A stretch of DNA of 64,000 bases from contig CALUZS010000002.1 of assembly GCA_944325355.1 (NCBI GenBank), forward strand, positions 62,001 to 126,000, given 5' to 3'. The DNA is from an uncultured Parabacteroides sp. (lineage in GTDB: Bacteria > Bacteroidota > Bacteroidia > Bacteroidales > Tannerellaceae). Each line of letters opens with the position of its first letter. The stretch's first letter is position 1. Positions 50,301-57,684 of the stretch are shown in pieces. A model generated the notes under the pieces. It had not been told where the DNA came from. It saw only the letters and a list, made by a program, of their open reading frames with translations, and did not search any database. A program made the position numbers and the translations under genes.

Positions 50301-50612
50301 TTCGTCCACGGGAGAATCGAAAGAGTAGCCCACCACTTCCGGCAACTCATCGTCACCGGAAACTATAACAAAGCCTTGTCCGGTCTCTAAAGTAAACAGG
50401 TAATAATCAGCATAGCCGACGGAACGCGTCTGTACTCCCGGCCGCAGTTGTTTCAGTTGGAGCATACCGCTCTTTGCTTGCATCTGCGGCGCCCGTTTAA
50501 AAAATTTCTCTGCTATTTCCTGCGCTTTCTCTACATCGATAGGTTTTGCCCCTGCCGTCAAGGCAAAAAAGCTCAGGAATAAAATCAAGAAGGCAGTCTG
50601 TGTCCGTTTCAT
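47301..50612 (-). CDS. C10 family cysteine protease (streptopain-like) with T9SS sorting domain
   Basis: A 1103-residue secreted protease. Signal peptide about 1-22 (ALTAGA), then a SpeB-type pro-region (about 23-140). The catalytic domain has Cys171 in YVTGCVATSIAQIMKYH and His327 in GVGHSFVCDG, with the NWGWGG loop at 343-348. After it come about 640 residues of beta-sandwich repeats, then a T9SS sorting domain (last 75 residues, VEVFSANGAMVYKG and SKGVYFVVVTVSG). Related enzymes are streptopain and the periodontain/PrtT type. The start at 50612 is used because a strong promoter overlaps the longer TTG start. It is probably made as an inactive precursor and activated outside the cell. It interrupts the glycan locus on the opposite strand. 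Confidence 0.93.
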   Translation of the reverse strand: MKRTQTAFLILFLSFFALTAGAKPIDVEKAQEIAEKFFKRAPQMQAKSGMLQLKQLRPGVQTRSVGYADYYLFTLETGQGFVIVSGDDELPEVVGYSFDSPVDEDNLPPALSAWLNSFGSYVEDVRSGKAAAMDTRAEGGGKMYVAPLITTKWNQDKPFNDLVMNNYVTGCVATSIAQIMKYHNWPVQGEGVLEWFGNLSGEYDRVDLSTYTYDWDNMIDEYRLVYNNNTGALEPDGYTDEQAKAVATLMRDCGYAVEMDYSPSGSGAVTSKLVGALITHFKYSPGIKYLSRNIYSQDKWTELIRAELEAGRPVNYSGTSSGDGVGHSFVCDGIDSDDLLHINWGWGGMYDGFFDMNVMAPEGIGIGGGSGGYILNQAIITGIRPITPEEEGQQPIDRLTMEGLSMHLLEDGSGSYRLSIVIDKIANSSSKTVTAIPGIVWHATDQASERLQRVAYLGALNVGYYYYDLSFNIYPSAEDFNGPGDYPFSIVNFTDESGSGYVPYDTGDTENGGILTLHEDGSMTLQLAHPEATPNLHLVSIHTGGTIYADQRINLTATFRNEGTKTYTEGLYIVAIPEGTDESGIDYSDYLQGSNGVTAPIYGKSTMEVPAFSWGLDAGRYTIHFCRETTQEDGSLAYLPVPEDAPQMLEVKPIPDHPVLLMDEYPLDVWNDEYKQEAAVWFGATVYLRALSQSYEGRLELWALKDGVDPSEEVLVFAYAQDNLSIGNSSTVYIYGFYGDTDAFFDMEEGTYTAYLKYEVNGEMQRIEGDYNQDKFRVVRSDKPQLYLTAPVVVNNGEPVPMGSTMTVEMQVSSRVAFNGRVEVYSSTSNEAALYSSSQSVSLEAGEMKTLVFRCQSGTGGYGLTAGTYCISMNSYDENNYWAGNVLAGEYGESLWFSVTEATDNPLTRKTYPLIDGRDFTYAGRNGTISFDVYAAETVDAVFHAHAYDRGDENTAILQYERKSVHFEAGETKRVEIPYACPEGTLEGEYYCDILVSLNGQSAMNFMTSIQFEVTEKLTGIEDVQTGDGKSYVVVEDNAFLLRNIPADADVEVFSANGAMVYKGATTTGTEVRIPMSNASKGVYFVVVTVSGEKPYTMKAVLK

Positions 50613-50645
50613 TCTGCTATTTTTGTCTGTTATATTAATGTAGCA

Positions 50646-50676
50646 CAAATTTAATCTAAATTATACATCGCGCAAA
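50646..50676 (-). promoter_or_regulatory. promoter of the C10 protease gene
   Basis: On the minus strand TTTG (50673-50676), a 19-bp spacer and TAAATTTG (50646-50653): a full match to both Bacteroidota elements. It excludes the longer TTG start at 50648. Confidence 0.78.
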
Positions 50677-50766
50677 ATCCGGATTACAATATTTTACTTA
50701 CACGGATAGTTTTTGCCGAATCGGGCGATTTTCATTCCCTGATTCAAGTAATTTTGAAATTTGTGC

Positions 50767-50774
50767 TACTTTTG
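50767..50774 (+). promoter_or_regulatory. promoter -7 element of the GT4-GT2 pair
   Basis: TACTTTTG (TAnnTTTG) 60 bp before the ATG at 50834, divergent from the protease promoter. No properly spaced -33 TTTG is seen. Confidence 0.6.
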
Positions 50775-50833
50775 CAACAAATAGCCAAGGTCAAAGAGGG
50801 TCTCGAATACGAGAAAGTAAAAACCGATAACAA

Positions 50834-52003
50834 ATGGATATACTGCTGCTTAGTAGGGGGTTTTTCCCGTTTTACCGGGCTGTCGTGCAGGGACTGTGCG
50901 ACAGGGGTATTTCTGTGCGGATGCATTGCGCACTGACCGATGCCCGCGAAAAAGGGCAAATCGCAGATACGCCTTACATCTTGCTGCCGCATGTGGGCGG
51001 CTTCCGCTCGGAGGAGAATATCCGGCTGCTTATCGACTACCTCCGGCGCGAACAAATCGACCTCGTGCTGAACCCGAACATCCAGATTTTCGATTTGGAG
51101 AAGCTGATACGCCAGACACGGGAAGTACTGCCGGGAATGCGCTTCATCGATTTGATACACAGTTGTCCGGATTTCATTGTCCGCAATAAACGGACCGAAC
51201 TGCGGGAGATGACCCTCCGTCAGGTACGCACTCCAAAGACTGCATTCCAATACCTCTTCCCGTCACTTTACCTTGCCTTGTTGAAACAGTCGGTCAAGAG
51301 ACGTGCCATGAAAGCGTACGCGTTGTTCGACAAAACGGTCGTCCTCACACCCCGTTATGCGGAGGAGTACCGCAAATTCTACGGCTTGCCCGAGGAAGAA
51401 AAGAAAGTAACCGCCATCCCTAACCCGAAAATCGTAGGGCAACCACATGTCCCCGTCACAGAGAAGGAGAAAACGATTCTGTTTGTCGGCAGGTTGTCGC
51501 GTGAAAAAGCCTTATATCGGCTGTTTGCTGTGTGGAAACAGCTCTACCGGGAGTTACCGGACTGGCAGCTCTCCATCGTAGGCGACGGCGCAGAACGGGA
51601 GCGGTACGAGCAGACAGTCCGGACAGAACAGCTGGAACGGGTATCTTTCCTCGGCGAACAGCCGGCAATCCCCTATATCGACCGTGCGGCAATCCTCTGC
51701 CTTGTCTCCAACTTCGAAGGGCTCCCCACGGTATTTACGGAAGCGATGACGTTGGGATGCGTCCCCGTCGGGTTCGACTCCTTCTCCGGCATCCACGAAA
51801 TGATAGACCACGCGGAGAACGGGATTATCGTCCCCGCATTCGATACCGCACAATATGCCGCCGAACTGAAACGGTTGGCAACCGACGCCCCTTTCCGCGA
51901 ACGGCTTGCCCGGGGCGCCATGCAGAAATCCGGACGGTTCGACAACGGGCTGGTGGTCGACCTCTGGGAAAAGCTATTCAATGAAATCTCCGTGTTACAT
52001 TAA
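50834..52003 (+). CDS. glycosyltransferase family 4 protein
   Basis: A 389-residue GT-B protein. The donor domain has KTILFVGRLSREKALYRLFAVW near residue 215, then LERVSFLGEQPAIPYIDRAAILCLVSNFEGLPTVFTEAM, where Glu-x7-Glu (EGLPTVFTE) is the GT4 signature. The N-terminal domain opens with DILLLSRGFFPFYRAV. It should add a sugar to a growing lipid-linked glycan in the cytoplasm. It has its own promoter and is followed after 10 bp by a GT2 gene, forming a two-gene unit. The acceptor and donor are unknown. Its short cytoplasmic chain without membrane helices is normal. Confidence 0.9.
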   Translation: MDILLLSRGFFPFYRAVVQGLCDRGISVRMHCALTDAREKGQIADTPYILLPHVGGFRSEENIRLLIDYLRREQIDLVLNPNIQIFDLEKLIRQTREVLPGMRFIDLIHSCPDFIVRNKRTELREMTLRQVRTPKTAFQYLFPSLYLALLKQSVKRRAMKAYALFDKTVVLTPRYAEEYRKFYGLPEEEKKVTAIPNPKIVGQPHVPVTEKEKTILFVGRLSREKALYRLFAVWKQLYRELPDWQLSIVGDGAERERYEQTVRTEQLERVSFLGEQPAIPYIDRAAILCLVSNFEGLPTVFTEAMTLGCVPVGFDSFSGIHEMIDHAENGIIVPAFDTAQYAAELKRLATDAPFRERLARGAMQKSGRFDNGLVVDLWEKLFNEISVLH

Positions 52004-52013
52004 CTTTTATGCA

Positions 52014-52841
52014 ATGAAACTATCCATCATCACGGTAAACCTGAACAACAAAGCAGGATTGGAGAAGACCCTCCGCAGCCTTTCGGCACAAACCTTCGGC
52101 GACTTCGAGTCGATAGTTATCGACGGCGGCTCCACCGACGGCAGTTACGAACTGACGGAAGCCTACCTCCGCATCATCGGCTACCGCATATCGGAAAAGG
52201 ACAGCGGCATCTACAACGCCATGAACAAAGGGATACGGGCTGCCAAGGGGGAATACCTGCTGTTCCTCAACTCCGGCGATTACTTGACGGACGATGTGCT
52301 GGCAAAAGTCTTCGCCGAACCGTTCACCGAGGATATTGTGTACGGAAACCTCATCTTTACCGACGGAGAGACGACGCGCATCGAGAAGTCGAAACCTTAC
52401 TACACACTGTTCGACTTTATGCAGGCATCGCTGCCGCACCCGGCAACGTTTATCCGGCGGACGCTGTTCGACGGATGCCTGTACGACGAAACACTCCGTA
52501 TCGTCTCCGACTGGGAGTTTTTCCTGAAGAAAATCATTCTCGAAGACCGTCCGGCACGCTATTTGGATGTTGAAGTCTCCTATTTCGACACGCACGGCAT
52601 CTCCTCCTCCGAAAAATCGCAGGCGTTGATACGCGAGGAACGGCGCGAAGTGCTCCGCCGCTATTTCAACGAACATATCCTCCGCGATTACGACAATTTC
52701 CGGGTTTTCGACACACTCCGCCAGGAGCACTCTTCCCTGCTCGGCGCAACCGATATCACCCCCACCTTCAAGCGGTTCCTCCTCCGCGTGGACAACCTGC
52801 TGATACGCCTTTACAAGATGCTGAAAAGAGGGAACAACTGA
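52014..52841 (+). CDS. glycosyltransferase family 2 protein (WcaA/WbbD-like)
   Basis: A 275-residue GT-A enzyme. LSIITVNLNNKAGLEKTL starts the nucleotide-binding fold, then VIDGGSTDGSYEL near residue 38 and the pattern EKDSGIYNAMNKGIRAAKGEYLLFLNSGD near 60-88, typical of colanic-acid-type GT2 proteins. The DxD site appears as NSGD. The longer open frame to 51906 overlaps the previous gene and lacks similarity, so the ATG at 52014 is used. It begins 10 bp after the GT4 gene. A weak hairpin with a T-rich tail lies downstream. Confidence 0.9.
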   Translation: MKLSIITVNLNNKAGLEKTLRSLSAQTFGDFESIVIDGGSTDGSYELTEAYLRIIGYRISEKDSGIYNAMNKGIRAAKGEYLLFLNSGDYLTDDVLAKVFAEPFTEDIVYGNLIFTDGETTRIEKSKPYYTLFDFMQASLPHPATFIRRTLFDGCLYDETLRIVSDWEFFLKKIILEDRPARYLDVEVSYFDTHGISSSEKSQALIREERREVLRRYFNEHILRDYDNFRVFDTLRQEHSSLLGATDITPTFKRFLLRVDNLLIRLYKMLKRGNN

Positions 52842-52855
52842 CCGCAAAAAAGAAA

Positions 52856-52899
52856 CCGGAATGGCGAATCACTTCGGCACTCCGGCAAGGGTTTGTTTT
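52856..52899 (+). terminator. weak terminator after the GT2 gene
   Basis: CCGGA / TCCGG outer stem and CGAA / TTCG inner stem (52856-52885) with some unpaired bases, then a T-rich tail (GTTTGTTTTT). Confidence 0.4.
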
Positions 52900-53069
52900 T
52901 ATAAATAGCAGTTTCCAACTGCTTTTACTCAAAAAAACCGATATGATACCCTTATCTCCTAAGAAATATCAGCCATTCGTTGTCATATAAAATTCACAAA
53001 AAAGAGAAGGATTACCGGATTGCATTACATATCATTGCGGAACAGAAAGGCAAGTTGAACAAGAAGAAA

Positions 53070-53100
53070 TTTGTTCCCTAATAAAAATGATGTACTTTTG
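53070..53100 (+). promoter_or_regulatory. distal promoter (P1) of the Fsr-type exporter gene
   Basis: TTTG (53070-53073), a 19-bp spacer and TACTTTTG (53093-53100): a full consensus promoter. It would give a leader of about 110 bases. Confidence 0.7.
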
Positions 53101-53192
53101 CGCGCAAGTTTAAAGCAATATTCCCGCTTTTTCCGAAGGCATCTGTGTCCAGATTCGAAGCAATGCCCGGGCTCTTTTGAGAACGTTTACAA

Positions 53193-53200
53193 TAACTTTG
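53193..53200 (+). promoter_or_regulatory. proximal promoter -7 element (P2) of the Fsr-type exporter gene
   Basis: TAACTTTG (TAnnTTTG) 16 bp before the ATG at 53216. If used, the leader would be only about 10 bases, so its use is uncertain. It overlaps the longer TTG-started frame (53177). Confidence 0.45.
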
Positions 53201-53215
53201 GCAAACAAGATATTT

Positions 53216-54454
53216 ATGATACATTCCGTTTGGAACAAAATAAAAGGTCATCCTCATCTTGCGCAAGGGACAGGTTATGCCATCTTGTTCACAATGGGCA
53301 CCTGCCATCTACTGAACGACATGATTCAATCTGTCATTCCCGCCTTGTATCCACTTTTGAAAGATACATTCGGGTTTACGTTTGCTCAGATAGGCGTGAT
53401 TACACTGGTTTTCCAAATGACTTCCTCCATTTTCCAGCCGTTCATAGGGCTATATGCCGACCGTCATCCGCAGCCTTACTCCCTCTCTTTGGGAATGTGT
53501 TTCACGCTGACCGGGCTGCTGGCATTAGCATTTGCCACCAATTTCTCACTGATACTGCTTTCCGTGGCACTGATAGGCTGCGGCTCGTCGGTGTTCCATC
53601 CCGAAGCGTCGCGGGTGGCGCAGATGGCATCTGGCGGTCGCAAAAGCCTGGCGCAATCCATTTTCCAAGTGGGAGGCAACGGGGGCAGTGCCATCGGACC
53701 TTTGCTGGCGGCTCTGATAGTCATACCTTTCGGGCAACACGCCGTGGGATGGTTTGCGTTGGCAGCCCTGCTGGCATCCTTCCTGTTGGCTCGTGTAGGC
53801 AGCTGGTACAGCCTTATGTTAAACGAAGTAAAGACGATGCGCCGCACGGGAGGAGCCATGGCTCCGGCTTTGCCCCGGCGAGTGGTACGCGTCTCCTTGG
53901 GAATACTGGTACTGATGATTTTCTCGAAATACTTTTTCAACGCCTGCATGACCAGCTATTTCACTTTTTACCTGATAGAAAAGTTCGGACTGACAGTACA
54001 GCAATCCCAATATTGTCTCTTTGCCTACCTGGCAGCTTTTGCTGTCGGCACACTGGTTGGGGGCTTCCTGGGTGACCGCTACGGGCGCAAGTATGTTATC
54101 CTCTTCTCCATCCTCGGAGCAGCGCCATTCACCTTGGCCATGCCTTACCTAAACCTGTTCGGCACACTGGCAATGGCCGTCATCACAGGTCTGGTGATAG
54201 CATCGGCCTTCTCCGCCATAGTAGTTTATGCCACCGACCTGATGCCGGACAAGGTCGGAATGATTGCCGGTATATTCTTCGGCCTGATGTTTGGTTTAGG
54301 CGGTATTGGCTCGGCTTTCTTCGGCTGGCTGGCGGACATCACGAGCATAGAGTTCATTTTCCACGTCAGCACATGGTTGCCGCTGATGGGCGCGGTGGCA
54401 ATATTCCTGCCGGATGTAAGGACGAAGAGGATAAAAAATGTTTCTCGCCCCTAA
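53216..54454 (+). CDS. MFS exporter of the fosmidomycin-resistance (Fsr) type
   Basis: A 412-residue major-facilitator protein with about 12 membrane helices. It matches the Fsr subgroup in its opening (CHLLNDMIQSVIPALYPLLKDTFGFTFAQIGVITLVFQMTSS, split by helices), in FIGLYADRHPQPYSLSLGM (the MFS loop 2-3 motif) and in GCGSSVFHPEASRVAQMASGGRKSLAQSIFQVGGNGGSAIGP. E. coli Fsr exports fosmidomycin; most relatives have unknown substrates. The ATG at 53216 is used, with MIHSVWNK as first residues, because the promoter P2 covers the earlier start. It sits between two glycosyltransferase groups on the same strand. Export of a sugar or metabolite is possible, but resistance should not be assumed. Confidence 0.88.
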   Translation: MIHSVWNKIKGHPHLAQGTGYAILFTMGTCHLLNDMIQSVIPALYPLLKDTFGFTFAQIGVITLVFQMTSSIFQPFIGLYADRHPQPYSLSLGMCFTLTGLLALAFATNFSLILLSVALIGCGSSVFHPEASRVAQMASGGRKSLAQSIFQVGGNGGSAIGPLLAALIVIPFGQHAVGWFALAALLASFLLARVGSWYSLMLNEVKTMRRTGGAMAPALPRRVVRVSLGILVLMIFSKYFFNACMTSYFTFYLIEKFGLTVQQSQYCLFAYLAAFAVGTLVGGFLGDRYGRKYVILFSILGAAPFTLAMPYLNLFGTLAMAVITGLVIASAFSAIVVYATDLMPDKVGMIAGIFFGLMFGLGGIGSAFFGWLADITSIEFIFHVSTWLPLMGAVAIFLPDVRTKRIKNVSRP

Positions 54455-54583
54455 TACTATTCCTGCCAGTGCGCTAAAAATCACATTGAGAGAAAGAGAA
54501 AAAACAGAACGCTTCAACCATTCGTTACGGTGTAAAAATTACCGGAAAAAGAGTAGGATTACCGGACAGACCGGAAATGTTTC

Positions 54584-54591
54584 TATCTTTG
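54584..54591 (+). promoter_or_regulatory. promoter -7 element of the six-gene glycan operon
   Basis: TATCTTTG (exact TAnnTTTG) 34 bp before the ATG at 54625. No -33 TTTG is obvious. It heads the run of six tightly packed genes up to 62246. Confidence 0.65.
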
Positions 54592-54624
54592 TAAACGGAT
54601 AACAGAGAAAACAGCTACCGTCTT

Positions 54625-55539
54625 ATGGATTATTATGAAATACCAATACTGTTAATCATCTTCAATCGCCCAGATACCACCCGGCAAGTATTCGGACGAA
54701 TCCGCGAAATAGCTCCGAAACGGCTCTATGTGGCTGCCGATGCTCCGAGAAAGGGCAATGCGGCAGACTTGAAGAAGTGTGCCGAAGCACGCCGTATTGT
54801 CACGGAGGGAGTTGATTGGGATTGCGAACTGGTTACATTCTTCCGTGAACGTAACGCAGGATGCAGATTGGCGGTATCGGATGCCATCAGCCGCTTTTTC
54901 GAACGGGAGGAATATGGCATTATCCTCGAAGACGACTGCCTGCCGGATCTCTCCTTCTTTCCTTTTTGCAAGGAACTGCTCATAAAATATAAAGACGATG
55001 AACGCGTGGGACATATCAGCGGCAACAACAATTTTCCGGGCGTCATCAGCAAACATCTGAGTTATGACTTCTCCACCGTCTGCCATATCTGGGGATGGGC
55101 AACCTGGAGACGCGTCTGGAAACATTTCGACCTGTATTTTTCTTTTTGGAAACAAGCTAAAAACGATCCGATGATGCGCAAGCGGCTGTTCAACAGCCTT
55201 CGTGAAGAGATTTACTTCTCAACCTTTCTTACCGATGCCATCGAGGGCAAACACGGAATCAGTGCATGGGATGCACAATATTGGTATATGCTCCGCCTGC
55301 AACACTACCTTTGCATCTACCCGGCAGTCAACTTGGTGACGAACATCGGTATCCATTCACCGGACGCAACCCATACCAAATCCAAAAACAAACAGGCAAT
55401 CGTACCGGCATGCCGTATGGAGTTTCCGCTGCAACACCCCGACAACTTCATGCCGAACCGCTATCTGGATGACCTGACCATACGAAAACGTTTCTTTTCC
55501 TATCGCCGGATACTCCGTTATATCTTCAGACAATATTAA
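54625..55539 (+). CDS. GT-A fold glycosyltransferase (nucleotide-diphospho-sugar transferase)
   Basis: A 304-residue protein of the GT-A fold. It starts with IPILLIIFNRPDTTRQVFGRI, has a disaccharide-donor-like acidic motif in GIILEDDCLPD near residue 97-107 (metal-binding ExDD/DxD type), and a helix-rich C-terminal half with HIWGWATWRRVWKHFD. Proteins with these features are often annotated as sugar transferases in capsule and LPS loci, with unknown donors. It is the first gene of a six-gene operon, 7 bp before the next gene. Confidence 0.8.
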   Translation: MDYYEIPILLIIFNRPDTTRQVFGRIREIAPKRLYVAADAPRKGNAADLKKCAEARRIVTEGVDWDCELVTFFRERNAGCRLAVSDAISRFFEREEYGIILEDDCLPDLSFFPFCKELLIKYKDDERVGHISGNNNFPGVISKHLSYDFSTVCHIWGWATWRRVWKHFDLYFSFWKQAKNDPMMRKRLFNSLREEIYFSTFLTDAIEGKHGISAWDAQYWYMLRLQHYLCIYPAVNLVTNIGIHSPDATHTKSKNKQAIVPACRMEFPLQHPDNFMPNRYLDDLTIRKRFFSYRRILRYIFRQY

Positions 55540-55546
55540 AAACATC

Positions 55547-56416
55547 ATGAATATAAAACTGTTCCTCAACAAGATATATTGGGCAATCGTCAAAAAGAGC
55601 AACGCCCAAAACAACAAGAAATCGTATGCGACGTGGTCGGAAAAAGGATATAACCCCACACCCGAAATAAGCTTTATCATCCAGTCGCACAACAAAAGCC
55701 TTCAAGTAAAACATATTGTAGGCAAACTGCGCGAATGCCGGGATGCCGAAATCATCGTTATCGATGACGGATCCGAACGACAACATACACAGTCGCTGGC
55801 GAAATTCCTCAACCGAGCGAATGAGTTTATGATACGGTCCAGCGACCTGTACGAGGTCATCATGTACGACAAGGCTATCCGCTTCTGTAACGGACGGTAT
55901 ATCTGTCTTCTGCAAGACGACGACGATTTCGACACCCTCGAATGGGTAGAACAGGCTCTCGGTTGCTTCCGGAAATACCCGTTGCTGGCAATCCTCGGCG
56001 GAAACAACGGACAGCAGGTTACCCTCCTACCCGGTGGGGAGATGATGCTGCAAAGCGTTACGGACACCGACAAACCGTTTGTCCCGGCGATGTACGTAGA
56101 CCGTGCACCGATGTGGATTGCACGCTCGCACTACATGGAACGGCTGAAACATATCGACCAGTCGTTTGCTCCGTTCCAGTTCGACGATTGCGAACTTTGC
56201 TTGCGAGCTTGGCTCTCTGGACTTTGGGCTGGATGGTACCCGGCACACTTCAAATCGCTAAGCGCTGGCGGAATGCGTATCTGGAACAGTGCTTTCACCG
56301 GCGAACAGTGCCAGCGGAACGGCATCAAGCTTTATCAACGATACGCTTCGAAGCAGGAAGCTATTGAAAAGATGGTAAAAAAAGCAACGGACGAACTAAA
56401 CGAACAGCGTACATGA
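55547..56416 (+). CDS. glycosyltransferase family 2 protein
   Basis: A 289-residue GT-A enzyme. EISFIIQSHNKSLQVKHIV starts near residue 42, then EIIVIDDGSERQHTQSL and the DDD metal site in CLLQDDDDFDTLEWVEQAL near residue 120. A C-terminal part has the usual receptor-side pattern (MWIARSHYMERLKHIDQSFAPFQFDDCELCLR). It lacks membrane helices. It overlaps the next gene by 4 bp (ATGA). The first 40 residues before the GT fold are basic and helical and may contact the membrane. Donor and acceptor are unknown. Confidence 0.85.
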   Translation: MNIKLFLNKIYWAIVKKSNAQNNKKSYATWSEKGYNPTPEISFIIQSHNKSLQVKHIVGKLRECRDAEIIVIDDGSERQHTQSLAKFLNRANEFMIRSSDLYEVIMYDKAIRFCNGRYICLLQDDDDFDTLEWVEQALGCFRKYPLLAILGGNNGQQVTLLPGGEMMLQSVTDTDKPFVPAMYVDRAPMWIARSHYMERLKHIDQSFAPFQFDDCELCLRAWLSGLWAGWYPAHFKSLSAGGMRIWNSAFTGEQCQRNGIKLYQRYASKQEAIEKMVKKATDELNEQRT

Positions 56417-57684
56417 GAATCGTCATCGTAAACACATCGGAACGGAAAGGAGGCGCAGCAACAGCCGCCCACCAGCTCTACAAGGCGCTTGCCAAAGAAG
56501 GGCACGATGTCTTTATGCTGGTACGCGACAAACAGAGCAACGACCCACAGGTCTTCAGCATCAACGAAAAACCAGCTACCCGCTGCATGAACAGGATTCG
56601 TTTCCTTTGGGAGCGGCTTCTTATCTTCATTACCAACCGTTTCAACCGAAAAAAGCTCTTCCGGGTATCAACCGGGCATGGCATCGACCTGTCGGAACAT
56701 CCGCTGCTCCTCTCCGCCGATATCATCCACCTGCATTGGGTCAACCAGTGTTTCCTTTCTCTCAATGCCATCCGGAAGTTGGCCCAACGAGGGAACGTGG
56801 TCTGGACCTTGCACGACCTATGGCCTGTAACAGCCGTCTGCCACTATCCCGGCGAGTGTCAAAAATATAAAAAGGGCTGTTCGCATTGTGAACTATTACC
56901 CCCCATTGCAGGTTACGACTGGGCGAAAGCTGTTTTTCGGGAAAAAGCACGGAGCGGATTAGAACAGATTTACTACATAGGATGCAGCGAATGGATTACC
57001 CGAAAAGCAAAGGAATGCCAATGGGTGAAACAGATAGTCTCCATCCCGAATACGATAGACCGGACACTCTTCCGTACGAAAGAGCGGACAACGGCACGCC
57101 GTCGGTTCAATCTGCCGCCGGACAAGACACTGCTGCTCTTTGCAGCCGACAACCTGTCGGACACAAGGAAAGGGGCAATATACTTAGTAGAAGCATGCCG
57201 GCTCCTCAAAGAAAAAGGAAAAGAAATTGAGCTGCTTTTTATGGGAAACGCATCAGAAGAGTTAAGCAGTGCTTTCCCATACAAGGTAAACAACTTAGGA
57301 TACCTGACGGACCCGGAAGCAATTGCTGATGCATACAACTGTGCGAACCTGTTTGTCATTCCCTCCTTGGAAGACAATCTGCCGAACACCATCATAGAAG
57401 CAATGGCTTGCGGCGTCCCTTGCATAGGCTTCCGGACAGGAGGAATCCCGGAGATAATCGACCATTGCCAAAACGGATACCTCGCCGACCGGAAAGATGC
57501 CGCCGGACTGGTTACCGGCATTGAGTGGATTATCGAACATGCTGGAGAAACACTGTCCGCGGCATGTACCGGAAAAGTAGACCGCTGCTATTCCGAAACT
57601 GCCGTTACAAAACAATATACATTCATATACAGAAAACTAAGCGAACATGCAACCGAAATTTTCAATCATCACCGTAACCTATAA
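56413..57684 (+). CDS. glycosyltransferase family 4 protein with Cys-rich loop
   Basis: A 423-residue GT-B protein. N-terminal motif VNTSERKGGAATAAHQLYKAL; WTLHDLWPVTAVCHYPGECQKYKKGCSHC near residue 132-160 carries four cysteines, a feature seen in WcaC/WbaZ-like transferases of capsule loci. The C-terminal domain has LLLFAADNLSDTRKGAIYLVEA and the signature EDNLPNTIIEAMACGVPCIGFRTGGIPE. The Cys group may bind a metal or form a structural loop; this is not tested. It overlaps the upstream gene by 4 bp and the downstream gene by 38 bp, so the operon is translationally coupled. Confidence 0.9.
   Translation: MRIVIVNTSERKGGAATAAHQLYKALAKEGHDVFMLVRDKQSNDPQVFSINEKPATRCMNRIRFLWERLLIFITNRFNRKKLFRVSTGHGIDLSEHPLLLSADIIHLHWVNQCFLSLNAIRKLAQRGNVVWTLHDLWPVTAVCHYPGECQKYKKGCSHCELLPPIAGYDWAKAVFREKARSGLEQIYYIGCSEWITRKAKECQWVKQIVSIPNTIDRTLFRTKERTTARRRFNLPPDKTLLLFAADNLSDTRKGAIYLVEACRLLKEKGKEIELLFMGNASEELSSAFPYKVNNLGYLTDPEAIADAYNCANLFVIPSLEDNLPNTIIEAMACGVPCIGFRTGGIPEIIDHCQNGYLADRKDAAGLVTGIEWIIEHAGETLSAACTGKVDRCYSETAVTKQYTFIYRKLSEHATEIFNHHRNL

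Larger units (their letters stand above)
52842..53215 (+). other. intergenic region with terminator and two promoters, 374 bp
   Basis: The left end has a weak terminator after the GT2 gene. The right part has two promoters for the exporter gene. Between about 52900 and 53070 I see no gene, RNA or repeat. Confidence 0.7.

Noticed and set aside
52020..52847. 275-codon minus-strand frame over the GT2 gene
   Set aside because: Antisense to a clear glycosyltransferase with DNA-fixed motifs; no signal or domain in the reverse frame.
53071..54075. 334-codon plus-strand frame overlapping the exporter gene
   Set aside because: It runs in another frame through the membrane helices of a clear MFS protein and shows no family pattern.
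53216..54454. Reading the Fsr-like protein as an antibiotic-resistance gene
   Set aside because: The family match supports an exporter of this type only. Most members have unknown substrates, so resistance was not claimed.
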